This document shows positions 11,833-21,377 of a DNA stretch of 64,000 bases, piece by piece. Source of the stretch: Triticum aestivum (taxonomy: Eukaryota; Streptophyta; Magnoliopsida; Poales; Poaceae). Position 1 is the first letter of the stretch. Every line of letters starts with the position of its first letter. Below the pieces are notes generated by a model. That model was not told the DNA's origin, did not search any database, and saw only the letters and a program-made list of their open reading frames with translations. The position numbers and the translations under genes are program-made. Location: positions 270,921,369 through 270,985,368 of the forward strand of contig NC_057807.1 in assembly GCF_018294505.1 (NCBI RefSeq), given 5' to 3'.

Positions 11833-11840
11833 TATAAGTA
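11833..11840 (+). promoter_or_regulatory. TATA box of antisense ORF
   Basis: TATAAGTA lies 78 bp upstream of the ATG at 11918, preceded by a C/T-rich stretch (GGCCTCCTCCAGAC) and followed by a pyrimidine-rich leader (CTTCCTGCTTCACTCTTTC). The spacing suits a plant class II promoter. It reads opposite to the element's own gag-pol. Confidence 0.5.
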
Positions 11841-11917
11841 CGGACGGGCGAGAGCCCCTGCAGTCCATCCCTTCCTGCTTCACTCTTTCTTCCTCGCCCT
11901 TGCTCCACTTTACGCCA

Positions 11918-12735
11918 ATGGCGCCGATCCGCCGGTTTTTAGCGAAAGAGAAGGGGAAGGCCCCCCGAGAGGGTCCCGGCCCGCTTCCGCCGAAGAAGCG
12001 GCCGGTCCCCGGCCGCCGTGACGTGGTCGCATGGCGGGAGACGTCGAGGCCCTGGTACGAGGGGCCGCCGCCTTGGTTCTGCTGCCCTTGTACGCCCGAG
12101 CCGTGGGCCCTGGAGAAGAAGACGCCTAGCGGCACCGCCGGCGCCGCCGGCGACGCCGACGAGTCACGGCGGTGCGCGTCATCGCCCCTGGGGTCCATGC
12201 CAAGGGCTCTTCTCGCGAGCTTGTGCTTCACGCCGCTATGCCTCCACGCTCTTGGATTCACCTTCCTCCCTCCTTCACCTTCGAGATGCCACCGAGGGGG
12301 CCTCTGGAGCTCTGGCTGCAGCATGACAACTGCAGTACCCTTGCAACCGGAGAGGAGGTCGAGGTTGTCGCTCCAGGAAAGGTCTACATGACCTGGGACT
12401 GGGGCGAGATCGCCCGAGTCTGCCAGAGAGGGGGTGCCCTCGCAATTCATCTTGAATATGATGGCGCCTCCTTGATGTTCTTCAAGGTCTTCGACACGGA
12501 AGGACGCCGACTAGAGTGCTGCCCCAAGGAAGGCGACCGGGGCATCGAAGTGGCGAGGGCCAGGCCTGCCAACCACTTCCCCAGCAGCTCCTCTGGTAGC
12601 AGCGGAGAAGCCGGAGGGTCCAGCGACTCTCCCGAGCTTCACGTGACTCCAGAGACGAGCGATGACAGCTACGAGCCCCCGAGCTCGCGTCATGCCCGGA
12701 GCAGGGCAGCTGCATCTGGCCACCAACGCCATTGA
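11918..12735 (+). pseudogene. antisense ORF of Tat-like gypsy with B3-like domain, one frameshift
   Basis: A reading frame antisense to gag-pol. It starts MAPIRRFLAKEKGKAPREGP and stays open to about 12165, passing PGRRDVVAWRETSRPWYEGP. A single-base change of frame near 12160-12175 leads to the second half, open to the stop at 12733-12735. The second half contains PPSFTFEMPPRGPLELWLQ, then GGALAIHLEYDGASLMFFKV and FDTEGRRLECCP. The order hydrophobic strand, basic/acidic strand, GxL..F.YDG...FFKVFD is what I expect of the C-terminal half of a plant B3 DNA-binding domain (REM/ARF type). A Ser-rich tail follows, ending near RHARSRAAASGHQRH. Total is about 272 residues. A TATA box lies upstream. 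Role is unknown: if expressed it could be a nuclear regulator. The B3 assignment is by pattern only, and a non-B3 transposon protein is possible. Confidence 0.6.
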
Positions 12736-13027
12736 TCTGGATGGGGCTGGCGCCGGAGCTTGACGGCCCACTGTTGATGATGGCATCTTCTATGGTGGCG
12801 CGCGTAGTCAGCGTTCCTTAGGATTAGCACCTTTTGTTCCCTGCGAGGAATCGAAGAAACACCCCACGGGGGTATGTAAGGCGTCTGCCATGTCTTTTGT
12901 GAATATTATCCTTATTATGGAGCGATGCGATATGCTTGTCCTGTCTCGGCTCGGCTCCCCCTTTCTGTCCTCATGAAGGCTTGGTGCTCTATGCTGACAG
13001 GTCCCGGTCCCCATGCAGGCTTCACCC

Positions 13028-13502
13028 ATCGCTGGTATGCCAGGTCGCGATGTCGTGGTCAAGGCTAGGAGGTGAGCGGCCCAAGGTCCAGTAAGAGCCC
13101 CCGAGGCATGATGCTCGAGAGGTCCCCTTTAGTGCTCAAGCAGCCTCCGCTGGGTAAGAAAGAAAGGCAACGTCATCGTGACAGAGCCGCACTAGGCGAG
13201 GGTTTAGTATCGCGTTGATTTAGCTTTTCCAGGGGCGTGACTTATCTCATGAGCTTGGAGTTGTTCTTCAGCGAGATACCGGGCCTGCGCGCCGGCAGCT
13301 GGGGTGTCGCCAGGTTGGGTCCTCGTGAGCTTCTCCCCTCTTCCCCGCACTTTCCTTCATGCTCTACATCCTCAGGTCCCGGCCCTCGAGCCAGCTCAGC
13401 CGCCGCTGGTATGACAGGTCGCGATGCCGTGGGTCAAGGCTAGGGGGTGAGGGCTGGAGAGACAGTAAGAGCTCCTGAGTCACGATGCTCAAGCACCCCC
13501 CT
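13028..13502. repeat. pair of ~95-bp direct repeats in Tat-like gypsy
   Basis: Segments at about 13031-13125 and 13408-13500 share TATG.CAGGTCGCGATG.CGTGG, GTCAAGGCTAGG.GGTGAG and CAGTAAGAGC.CC..GAG. They sit in the non-coding part between the antisense ORF and the pol remnant. Confidence 0.65.
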
Positions 13503-13503
13503 T

Positions 13504-13800
13504 TTAACACGCGAGCGGATTACACGGGAGAGAGAGAGAGAGGGAGCTCACGACGCCCCCCACGCTATTCCTTAGGCGGATCCTGTACACCAGCACGAGG
13601 AAAACAAGGACTGCCATCACGGTTGCCAGCCAGCCAATGGTTGCTTCGAGGGAGTGATTGAGGCACTGAGGGCCTGGTGAAGTAGCACTTTGCGGGGCTG
13701 CCATGGACAGAGCTCGACCACTCAGATTTGTCGATGTTGCAGGGACGGACCCATGCACAAGCGTCGTGCCAGAGCGAGCGGCTCCAAAGGTAGGTGTCAA
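13504..13800 (-). CDS. short ORF with one predicted membrane segment, unknown
   Basis: A 98-codon ORF in the element's sense direction, downstream of the pol remnant. It contains a hydrophobic run WLATVMAVLVFLVLVYRIRL that could span a membrane, followed by basic residues. I do not recognise the protein. The position after pol would suit an env-like remnant, but the ORF is short, has no signal peptide and may be fortuitous. It overlaps another frame of similar length. Confidence 0.2.
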   Translation of the reverse strand: MTPTFGAARSGTTLVHGSVPATSTNLSGRALSMAAPQSATSPGPQCLNHSLEATIGWLATVMAVLVFLVLVYRIRLRNSVGGVVSSLSLSLPCNPLAC

Positions 13801-13869
13801 TCGAGCAGGAGATTATCTCAAGCAAGTTAAGTATGAAGAAACAAATCAACTTGGATAGATGCAGAGAAA

Positions 13870-14065
13870 GGCACACGCCACTTGGTCAGGCCCAAGCGGT
13901 TTGGGAATGATGCAGCCCGAGGGGCGCCCCCAACAAGGTAAGTTGAAGATATAAGCAAAACAGATACACGCCGCGGAGGCAGACCCACGCGACCTGGGAA
14001 TGATGCAGCCCTGAGGGCGCTCCCAACTGAAACGAAACTTGAGAGAAGTCACCTGATACCATTGC
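13870..14065. repeat. two tandem ~100-bp units
   Basis: Both units contain a GGGAATGATGCAGCCC core (13911 and 13999) followed by GAGGGGCGCCCCCAAC or GAGGGCGCTCCCAAC. The region is non-coding and inside the Tat-like gypsy. Confidence 0.65.
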
Positions 14066-14215
14066 AGAGTGAGTGTCGGAGTAGCTGACGATGCGTGGTG
14101 CAGAAGCCAATCCTCACGAGCCCTAGGAGCCCCGAGCCTTGGGAGGCTCAGGAGGTCCGGGCGGCTCGGCGAGGTCCATCTCTGTTTCCTCCAGGAGTGC
14201 ATGATGCTTGGCCAC

Positions 14216-14625
14216 CTAAGCTTCCAGAATGCTCCTCATTAGGCGATGGTGAGCAGCAGCCGCATTCGGCAGGCCGAAGGGCATGCGAATGTAGCTGTGC
14301 GGTGGACCCTCGCAACGCCCCACGCGCGAAGGCAGAAGCACTCCTGAGACGCGACTCGATTGAGCCCTGGGTAGTCGATGCAGACGCGCAGCCCGCCATC
14401 CTCGCCTGGATGGGGAGCTACGCTGGGCAGGCGGTGGTTGCCGCACATGACTCTCGATTCCTGCAACTCCTGAGTGACCTCGGTGATGAACTCCTGAGGG
14501 TTGGGCCTTCCTTGCCTTACGCCTTCCTGAGGGAAACGTGCCGTGAAGCACGCCTCCAAGTGGTGCCTGAGCGCCTCCCTCGTGATCTTGGCAAATTCAA
14601 TGGCTCCCCAGGAGAGAGCCCCCAA
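14216..14625 (-). pseudogene. gypsy reverse transcriptase remnant
   Basis: Small remainder of the pol reverse transcriptase, which would copy element RNA into DNA. Seen in two overlapping frames: KITREALRHHLEACFTARFP (linker before RT), then GEDGGLRVCIDYPGLNRV (RT block 1, with the family Arg after DY changed to Pro), and, in the other frame, YIRMPFGLPNAAAAHHRLM (RT block with the MPFGL.NA core). The bases between these blocks are shortened and frameshifted. The YxDD active-site block, RNase H and integrase are absent; after ILEA near 14216 the pol sequence stops. The copy cannot encode an active enzyme. Confidence 0.75.
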
Positions 14626-14658
14626 GCCTTGCCCGAGGAGGGCGCCGGGTGCGCCTTC

Positions 14659-15239
14659 CTATGCGACGAAGGGTGGCGCCCCTTGGATGGGCGCATGTCC
14701 GGATGTGGCGCCTCCGGAGGTGCCTGCCTCCTGAGGCCTTGAGCCAGGTGATGTCTTGTTCTTCTTGGGAGCTGCTTCAGGAAGGTTTCCACTCTTGTTG
14801 TCCGGGTCCTCGATTGACGCGGCTTGGAAGGCGCGCTCGAGAGAGCACACCGCATCCTTCTCTTCACAGGGGACCGTGATGACCCCGCCACTTCCTGGCA
14901 TCTTGAGGACGTTGTAGCCATGGTGAGTCACCGCCATAAACTTGGCTAGAGCGGGATATCCGAGGATGGCATTGTATGGCAGGCGAATGTGTGCGACGTT
15001 GAAGTCAATGAGCTCGGTACGGTAGTTCTTGCGCTGCCCAAAGGTGACAGGGAGGCGGACCTGCCTTTCGGGACAGTGGAACCATCAGTGACTCTTGAGA
15101 AAGGCTTGGTTGGATGAAGCTGATCATATGGCACTTGGATATTGTTGAACGTCTCGACGGACAGGACGTTGAGCCCTGCCCCGCTGTTGATGAGGGTCCT
15201 GGTAACTTGCACATTGCTGATGACTGGGGAACAGAGCAT
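14659..15239 (-). pseudogene. gypsy aspartic protease region, catalytic Asp changed
   Basis: Region following gag on the minus strand. Seen: PVISNVQVTRTLINSGAGLN (the usual retropepsin D-S/T/G-G-A motif reads NSGA, so the catalytic Asp is Asn), then VLSVETFNNIQVPYDQL. The downstream protease and linker continue in another frame (AVTHHGYNVLKMPGSGGVIT, 14937 to 14659). At least one frameshift separates the two around 14940-15080. The Asp to Asn change is a G-to-A on the coding strand (C-to-T on the other), like several stops elsewhere in this window. An active protease is not expected. Confidence 0.7.
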
Positions 15240-15272
15240 CGGGAGGACACCGGCTATTGCCGCGCACTTGAG

Positions 15273-16069
15273 CTAATCCGTTGAGCTGAACATGATGGCG
15301 CACACAGACCACCTAAGAGGGCGCGTGGCCGCAAGCTTGGGGAGGACTGCATTCACCTCGCAAGCAAACTGCTTGAAGATACGCTGAGAGGCTGGGGCCT
15401 GGGCACCGCCCAAGATGCAAGCGATTGCACGCGGCTCCTGGAAGCCCCCAGCCCCCTCGTCCTGATGATGGTCGTCATTCCTTCTTGGTGGTGGTGGCAG
15501 AGGAGGAAGCCCTGCATTGCCTTGCGGGCGATCCTCATGAGGCTGATCCCTCCAAACCCCCTCGCGAGGCTGGTCCTGCCAGCGGTCCTCGCGAGGCCGG
15601 TCATGCCACCCTTGGCGAGGACCATGGTCGTCCCATCGTCCTCCACCTCTTCCTCCGCCTCGGCCGTAGCCCTGATCGTTGCGCTCGGGGCGTCGACCGA
15701 CACGGCCTTCTCGCACGGCCCTGAGCTCTTGGCATTCGTTGGTGTTGTAGGTATGGAGATCGTGGTACACATAGTACGACTGCCCTTGAGCGACTCCGGC
15801 TGATCCCTGCCGCGCTTGATGTCCGGCTCTGCTGCGAGCACAGCTGCTCCCTTGCGCTTCACATCCTTGTCCTTGGCTTTCTTCACTTCTAGATCTGCAG
15901 CCGGGAGCTCGAGAAGGGAAAGGCATCCCTCCTCAGCCCTTGCGCACTTGGTCGCTAGGTTGAACAACTCCAATGACGTGCACAGATCTTCGTGGATTGT
16001 CAGCTCCTCCTTCATCTTGACGTCACGGACGCCATCAGAGAACGCCGAGATGATGGCCTCCTGGGTCAC
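15273..16069 (-). pseudogene. gypsy gag C-terminal / linker region
   Basis: Continuation of gag on the minus strand. The first part (16069 down to about 15770, in the gag frame) holds AFSDGVRDVKMKEELTIHED and a charged segment with EVKKAKDKDVKRKG. The second part (15926 to 15273, shifted frame) is Arg/Gly-rich (YGRGGGRGGGRWDD, repeated PRED and DQPRE words), an RNA-binding type tail in place of a CCHC knuckle. It ends at a TAG (15273-15275) where family members would be expected to read on; CAG to TAG explains it. One frameshift near 15780 separates the two halves. Confidence 0.7.
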
Positions 16070-16102
16070 CTTGGGAATCTTGAGGCGAGCGCTGTTGAAG
16101 CA

Positions 16103-17164
16103 CTAGATGTACTTCTGCAAGGTCTCTCCGGGTTGTTGCTTGATGCGGCGTAGGTCACCCACGGACGGCGGACGGTCGCGAGTGCCCTGAAAGTTGGTGA
16201 TGAAGCGAGTGTGCATCTTGTCCCAGGAGGAGATCGTGCCAAGGGGCGGGTTCAGGAGCCAGGTGCGGGCACCGTCCTTGAGTGCCATGGGAAACCAGTT
16301 CGCCATGACCTTTTCATCCCCGTTGGCGGCTTCGATGCCCAGCTCGTAGAGTTGTAGGAACTCCGCGAGGTCGGCAGTGTCGTCGTAGTGAGGAGGCAGG
16401 TCAGGTTTGAACTTGCCTAGCCAAGCGACATTGCGTAGATCGGTGGTGAAGGCGCGGCAGCCTGCGGTGGCCACTGGAGCTCTCTGCTGATGCGGGGCTT
16501 GCTCCTGGCGATTCCTGCGCGCCGCTGCCTGGAGCAGTGCGGGGTCTTGACGTGTTGGCGCTGGGATGCGGTCATGGTGCACCGGTGCTGGGAGCACGCG
16601 AGCACCTTCCTGAGGACGAGGGATTTCTTGGCGGCTCCTTTCTTGTCGCGCGGGTGCCGGACGCGGTGGATCTCGTCCTGGGGCCGCGCGCCTAGGTGCC
16701 AGGGCGCCTTCTTGGGGAGGAGGTGGCGGAGGCGCCTCCTGATCTGCGCCACCCGCGCAGGACAGAGGGCGAGACAGCGAGAGGGATGGCGTAGGGGAGC
16801 CCCCTGCGGCGCTGACGAGCTCGGTGATGCGAGCGAGCCACTCCTCGTAGAGGTCGTTGACGGGACGGTAGTGCATGAGCTCATGCGCCAGGAGCAACAC
16901 GGCGTGCGCGTCCGTGGGGGTGCGACGGGCGTGGGACGACGAACCAGCTGGAGTCAGCAACGGGGTGGCGGTGCGGCCTTCCCGCCGCACCGAAGGATGC
17001 AACGACGAGGCCTGCTGCTCGTTCCTCGCCGGGCCGGTGGCGGCGTTAGCGGCAGGCGACGGGGAACGACGGGGACACCCGCCGATGGGAGCCGTCTGGG
17101 CGACGCGAGCGGCAAGAGCAGCCCGACGCTCGGCGCGAGCCCGGTGAGCATCAGCCATGGACAT
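16103..17164 (-). pseudogene. Ty3/gypsy gag (Retrotrans_gag), premature stop
   Basis: Capsid-type Gag of the Tat-like gypsy, 353 residues from the ATG at 17164. The N-terminal half is Ala/Arg/Pro-rich and probably disordered. The C-terminal third is the conserved capsid domain: FLQLYELGIEAANGDEKVMA, then ANWFPMALKDGARTWL, SSWDKMHTRFITNFQGTRD and DLRRIKQQPGETLQKYI. The reading frame stops at TAG (16103-16105), but the same frame continues as gag beyond it, so the stop is premature. The neighbouring codon also looks C-to-T altered. The start lies 46 bp downstream of the primer-binding site, as expected for a retroelement leader. Confidence 0.85.
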
Positions 17165-17209
17165 GATGGGAGATCGAACGCGGAACAGCGGAAGAAATAT
17201 TCCGGTGCA

Positions 17210-17227
17210 CCCCTACCTGGCGCGCCA
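17210..17227 (-). other. primer-binding site of Tat-like gypsy
   Basis: On the minus strand the 5' LTR is followed, after two bases, by TGGCGCGCCAGGTAGGGG. A TGG start just inside the LTR pairs with the CCA end of a tRNA. Which tRNA is used was not determined. Confidence 0.65.
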
Positions 17228-17229
17228 AA

Positions 17230-18124
17230 TGTCGGATGTTGGGTTCCGACAGACCCTTAAGGTTCGAAATCTGGGGTGCGCGCGAAGATCTTCCCCCTAC
17301 CTATCCGCGTCTAATCGCCTCGCAAGAATCTAAGCTAAACGATGAACAACACAAGCGACACAAGATTTATACTGGTTCGGGCCACCGTTGTGGTGTAATA
17401 CCCTACTCCAATGTGTGGTGTGGTGGATTGCCTCAGGGGCAGATGATGAATAGTACAGGGAAGAACTGCCTCGCGGGAGGTGTTCTTGAGCTGATGTGGT
17501 GTTCTACTTGTTGAAGGGTCCGATCCGAACTCTTTCCTCTACTGTGGTGGCTAGCCCTATTAATAGAGGCCCAGGTCCTCTTCCCAAATTTTGAGCGGGA
17601 AGGGCGCCAACAACGGCCATTTTGAAGGGGAACATCTAGCACAAGTTATCCTGACTAAAGTTGGTCTTTCGTTGCCAAAGGCACTGGCGATAACGCCTCC
17701 TTGGGCTCCACGGTGACCTCCATCCTGCCGCTCTGCTGGTCTTGGTCTTGTTGCACCGTAATGGTAACCTTTGCTTGATGCCTCGGTACTCCACGTCTGT
17801 GCTTGCCCCCTTTGCACCAAAAAGGAAACAAGGACACTGCGCAGGCCGGCGCCCGCCTGGCGCCCGCTTGGTATCGATCGTCACGGCTTGCGTCACAAGC
17901 ACCTCGCGAGGTACCCTTGCCTTGATCTCTCCGCCTCCTCGCGAGCCTGCCTGGCGAGGCCGCTCCTGAGGAAGCCCCGTGTTGTCCACCCCGCAAGGCT
18001 TGGCCCTTCGTGAGGGTCTTGAGTCTTGCGCTAATGAAGATGGGTCGTACTGGGCCACCACCCGAGCCACACCGCAGGCCGCAGGCAGGCAAGTCTGGGG
18101 ACCCCCGTTCCCAGAACGCCGACG
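17230..18124 (-). repeat. 5' LTR of Tat-like gypsy
   Basis: Partner of 10710-11591. It begins TGTCGG and ends CCGACG; the expected terminal CCGACA has lost its A. The TSD TTTAC follows at 18125. Confidence 0.9.
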
Positions 18125-19157
18125 TTTACCACAGATCTACGGGTCCATAGCTAGTAGCTAGATGGCTTCTTATCTCTCTTTGATCATCAATACAATGTTC
18201 TCCTTGATGTTCTTGGAGTTCTATTCGATGTAATCTTCTTTTGTGGTGTGTTTGTTGAGATCTGATGAATTGTGGATTTATGATCAGATTATCTATGAAT
18301 ATTATTTGAGTCTTCTCAGAACTCTTTTATGCATGATTAAGATAGCTTTGTATTTCTCTCCGATCTATTGATTTGGTTTGGCTAACTAGATTGATCTATC
18401 TTTCCATGAGAAAGGTGCTTTGTGATGGTTTCAATCTTGCGGTGTTCTCACCAAGTGGCAGAAGGGGTAGCAAGGCACGTATTGTATTGTTGCCATTGAG
18501 GATAACAAGATGGGGTTTATATCATATTGCTTGAGTTGATCCCTCTACATCATGTCATCTTGCTTAATGTGTTGCTCTGTTCTTGTGAACTTAATACTCT
18601 AGATGCAGGAAGGAGTCAGTTGATGTGTGGAGTAATAATAGTAGATGCAGGCATGAGTCGGTCTACTTGTCGCGGACGTGATGCCTATATTCATGATCAT
18701 TGCCTTAGATATCGTCATAACTATGCGCTTTTCTATCAATTGCTCTACAGTAATTTGTTCACCCAACATATGTTTTCTTCAAGAGAGAAGCCTCTAGTGA
18801 AACATATGGCCCCCGGATCTATTTTCCATCATATACTTTCAGATCTATAAAACCAAAAATACAATAATACATTGCTGCAATTTATTTACCTTTACTTTAT
18901 TTTGCATTTTATTTATATTTTATACCTATCTCTTTTAGATCTCACTCTTGCAAGTGACTGTGAAGGGATTGACAACCCCTTTTTTGCGTTGTGTGCAAGT
19001 GTTTGTTAGTTTGTGCAGGTGCATCAGTTGGGTACTTGGTTGTTCCTCCTACTGGATTGATACCTTGGTTCTTAACTGAGGGAAATACTTATCTCTACTT
19101 TGTTGCATCACCCTTTCCACTTCAAGAGAAATAACAACGCAAGCTCAAGAAGTAGCA
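18125..19157 (+). mobile_element. gypsy 3' LTR, right part
   Basis: Continuation of the LTR begun at 10158: after TTTAC it reads CACAGATCTACGGGTCC and ends with GATTGACAACCCC, TCCTACTGGATTGATACC and CTCAAGAAGTAGCA. Without the insertion the LTR would be about 1.6 kb. Confidence 0.7.
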
Positions 19158-21377
19158 TAAACCGACTCCAAAAGTTTCCCAATGGCAATTACTCCGTTTG
19201 GGAATATTTAAAAAATTAGGAAAATAATAAGCAGTCCAGAAAGTGCACGAGCAGGCGACAAGCCTGGGAGTGCGCCCTACCCCCCTGGGCGCGCCTCCTG
19301 AGCTTGTGGCCAGCTCGCGTGCCCTCCGGACTCCGTTTTCTCCCACATTGCTTGTTTTGCATGGTAAAAATTCATTATATAATCTCCCATTTTGACCACC
19401 GTATCACGACAATATCCTCTGTTCTTGTTTCGTGTTGTTTTTCTGACAGATCTAAAAATATGTCATCACAAGATTTAGATGGAGAGAGCTATGTTTCCCA
19501 CTACCTCCCAAACCCAAAGATCTATAGAGATGTGGACCATTATGGTTGGACCACAGAGGAAGAAGCAGAAGATGATCTGAAAGTAATAGAGAATGCTAGC
19601 TCTGAAGAAGATGATGTCCCCTACCTCAACCAGGGGATATGCATGTGGAGTTCAAGAAGTCAAGCCTTCCTAACAGATGAAGCAAATCTAAGGTTGAATT
19701 TATCCCGTCCCATTTTCTGCAGGAAAGCAAGGCGGAATTATGCAAAAGGATATTAAAGCTTGAGAAAGAAAACGATGATTTGAGGGAGGAAAGGTTCATC
19801 CTCAAGCGTAAGCTGGAGAAGCTCGCCGCCTCATCAACTTCATCACCACCACCTCTGAAGATGGAGACTTGAGTACAAAGGTATGGGCACTCCCCTTGGC
19901 TTGTGCCAAGCTTGGGGGAGGTGCCCAGGTATCATATCACCATCACATATTTATCTTTATCATTTATCTTAGTTCAATCCTTTTGGTTATATCATTATCT
20001 AGTAGAATAACAGTTTTAGTATGATCTAGTCTTTGAGCTTTGCTTTGGGTTCTATCTATGTAATCGAGTTTGAGAGTTATATAGTAAAGATTAGTTTTGA
20101 GTTGAGGGATTTGCTTTCTTTCTTTGATCTTGAAAAATAAAAAGAATAAAAGAAATAAAAGGGATTATATAATAATCTTCTGGAGAGTCATGACTTCACA
20201 TATAAGAAGTATGATGCATTAAACCCGTTGAAAGTTGACAAACATAGTTTTGGTCATTGTTGCAATTTATAAGAAGTGGTAAAGAAAGAGAGGTCACATA
20301 TAAATATACTATCTTGGACACCTTTTATGATTGTAAGCACTCATTAAATATTATATGCTAATAGGTTGATGTTGGACAAGGAAGACAACATAATGTGTTA
20401 TGTTTTCTTATATCAGAATAGAAGTTATATTGTCATGGATCCTCCAACATGTGAAGCTTGCTTCAACCTCATACTAGCCAAAATTCCGCACCAGGTAGAG
20501 ATACTACTTGCGCATCCAAACATCCTTAAACCCAGTTTCATGCCATGAGAGTTGTCATGGGTGCAAGCAATAAAAATTGCTCTCTAAATATGTATGATCT
20601 TTTAGTGTGGGAAAATAAGCATTGTACGAACTTGTGATGGTAAAGAAATAAAAGCGACGGACTGCATAATAAAGGTTGCTATCACAATGGGAAATACAAC
20701 GTGACGTTCCTTTGCGATAAAGGGTTGTGCATCCAAACAAAAAGCGCATGACAACCTCTACTTCCCTCTGCGAAGGGCCTATCTTTTACTTTTAGTACTT
20801 ATCTTTATGCAAGAGTCATGGTGATCTTCACCATTCCCTTTAATTCGCTTTTTTTTCTTTTTGGCAAGGATCATGTGTTGGGGAAAGATCTAAACACATA
20901 TATCCACTCAGTGTAGGTCATCATGAGTTATTACTATTGACATTACCCTTGAGGTAAATGGTGGGAGGCGAAATTATTAGCCCCTGTGTTTCTATGTGTT
21001 CGCCTAAAGCTTTGATCATATGTATCACATGAGTGTTAGCAATTTAGAAAGACTAAATAATAGTTGAGTATGTGAACTTGCCCAATAAAAGCTCTTATAT
21101 AGACTCTTTCTGATACTATGATAAATTGGAATTACTTGAATGACCGAGATCATGGTTTGCTAGTTTTCAATGAAGTTTGTGGTCCATACTTTACCTTGTG
21201 ATGAATTATCACTTTAGCATAAGAAGTTATATGATAATATGTTGTTGTTCTAAAGATGATCATGATGCCCTCATGTTCGTATTTTATTTTGTCGACACCT
21301 CTATATCTAAACATGTGGTCATGATTATCGATTTCGGCTTTCGCTTGAGTACAAGCAAGGTCTAAGCTTGGGGGAGT
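19158..21377 (+). mobile_element. gypsy 3' internal region (third element)
   Basis: Sense-strand internal region of another gypsy element, truncated on the left (no gag or pol). It holds the post-pol ORF at 19460, then about 1.4 kb of A/T-rich non-coding DNA, and ends with the polypurine tract CTAAGCTTGGGGGAGT (21362-21377) next to the LTR at 21378. Confidence 0.65.
19460..19872 (+). pseudogene. post-pol ORF of gypsy element, acidic then coiled coil
   Basis: ORF lying between the missing pol and the 3' LTR, in sense orientation. From the ATG at 19460 it reads MSSQDLDGESYVSHYLPNPK, then an acidic stretch (WTTEEEAEDDLKVIENASSE). After a frame change near 19630 and a TGA, a second part is open to the stop at 19870-19872: FLQESKAELCKRILKLEKEN, then REERFILKRKLEKLA with clear heptad spacing of Leu/Ile, so a short coiled coil is likely, and a Ser/Pro tail. 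I recognise no enzyme or nucleic-acid-binding domain. It may be an extra element protein or a captured host fragment. Broken in this copy. Confidence 0.5.

Larger units (their letters stand above)
10710..18124 (-). mobile_element. Tat-like Ty3/gypsy retrotransposon with antisense ORF, complete ends
   Basis: A 7.4-kb element inserted into an older gypsy LTR. Identical 5-bp target duplications TTTAC lie at 10705-10709 and 18125-18129. LTRs occupy 10710-11591 and 17230-18124. Minus-strand order is 5' LTR, primer-binding site, gag, protease remnant, RT remnant, large pol deletion (most RT, RNase H and integrase absent), unassigned region, antisense ORF on plus, polypurine tract, 3' LTR. Gag style and an antisense gene between pol and the 3' LTR are features of the Tat lineage (compare Grande of Zea with antisense gene23). 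It is non-autonomous as it stands. Confidence 0.9.

Noticed and set aside
14095..14742. 215-codon plus-strand ORF
   Set aside because: It is antisense to the readable gypsy RT and linker region on the minus strand and has no recognised domain.
16490..17260. 256-codon plus-strand ORF
   Set aside because: Shadow of the gypsy gag on the opposite strand; it runs into the LTR.
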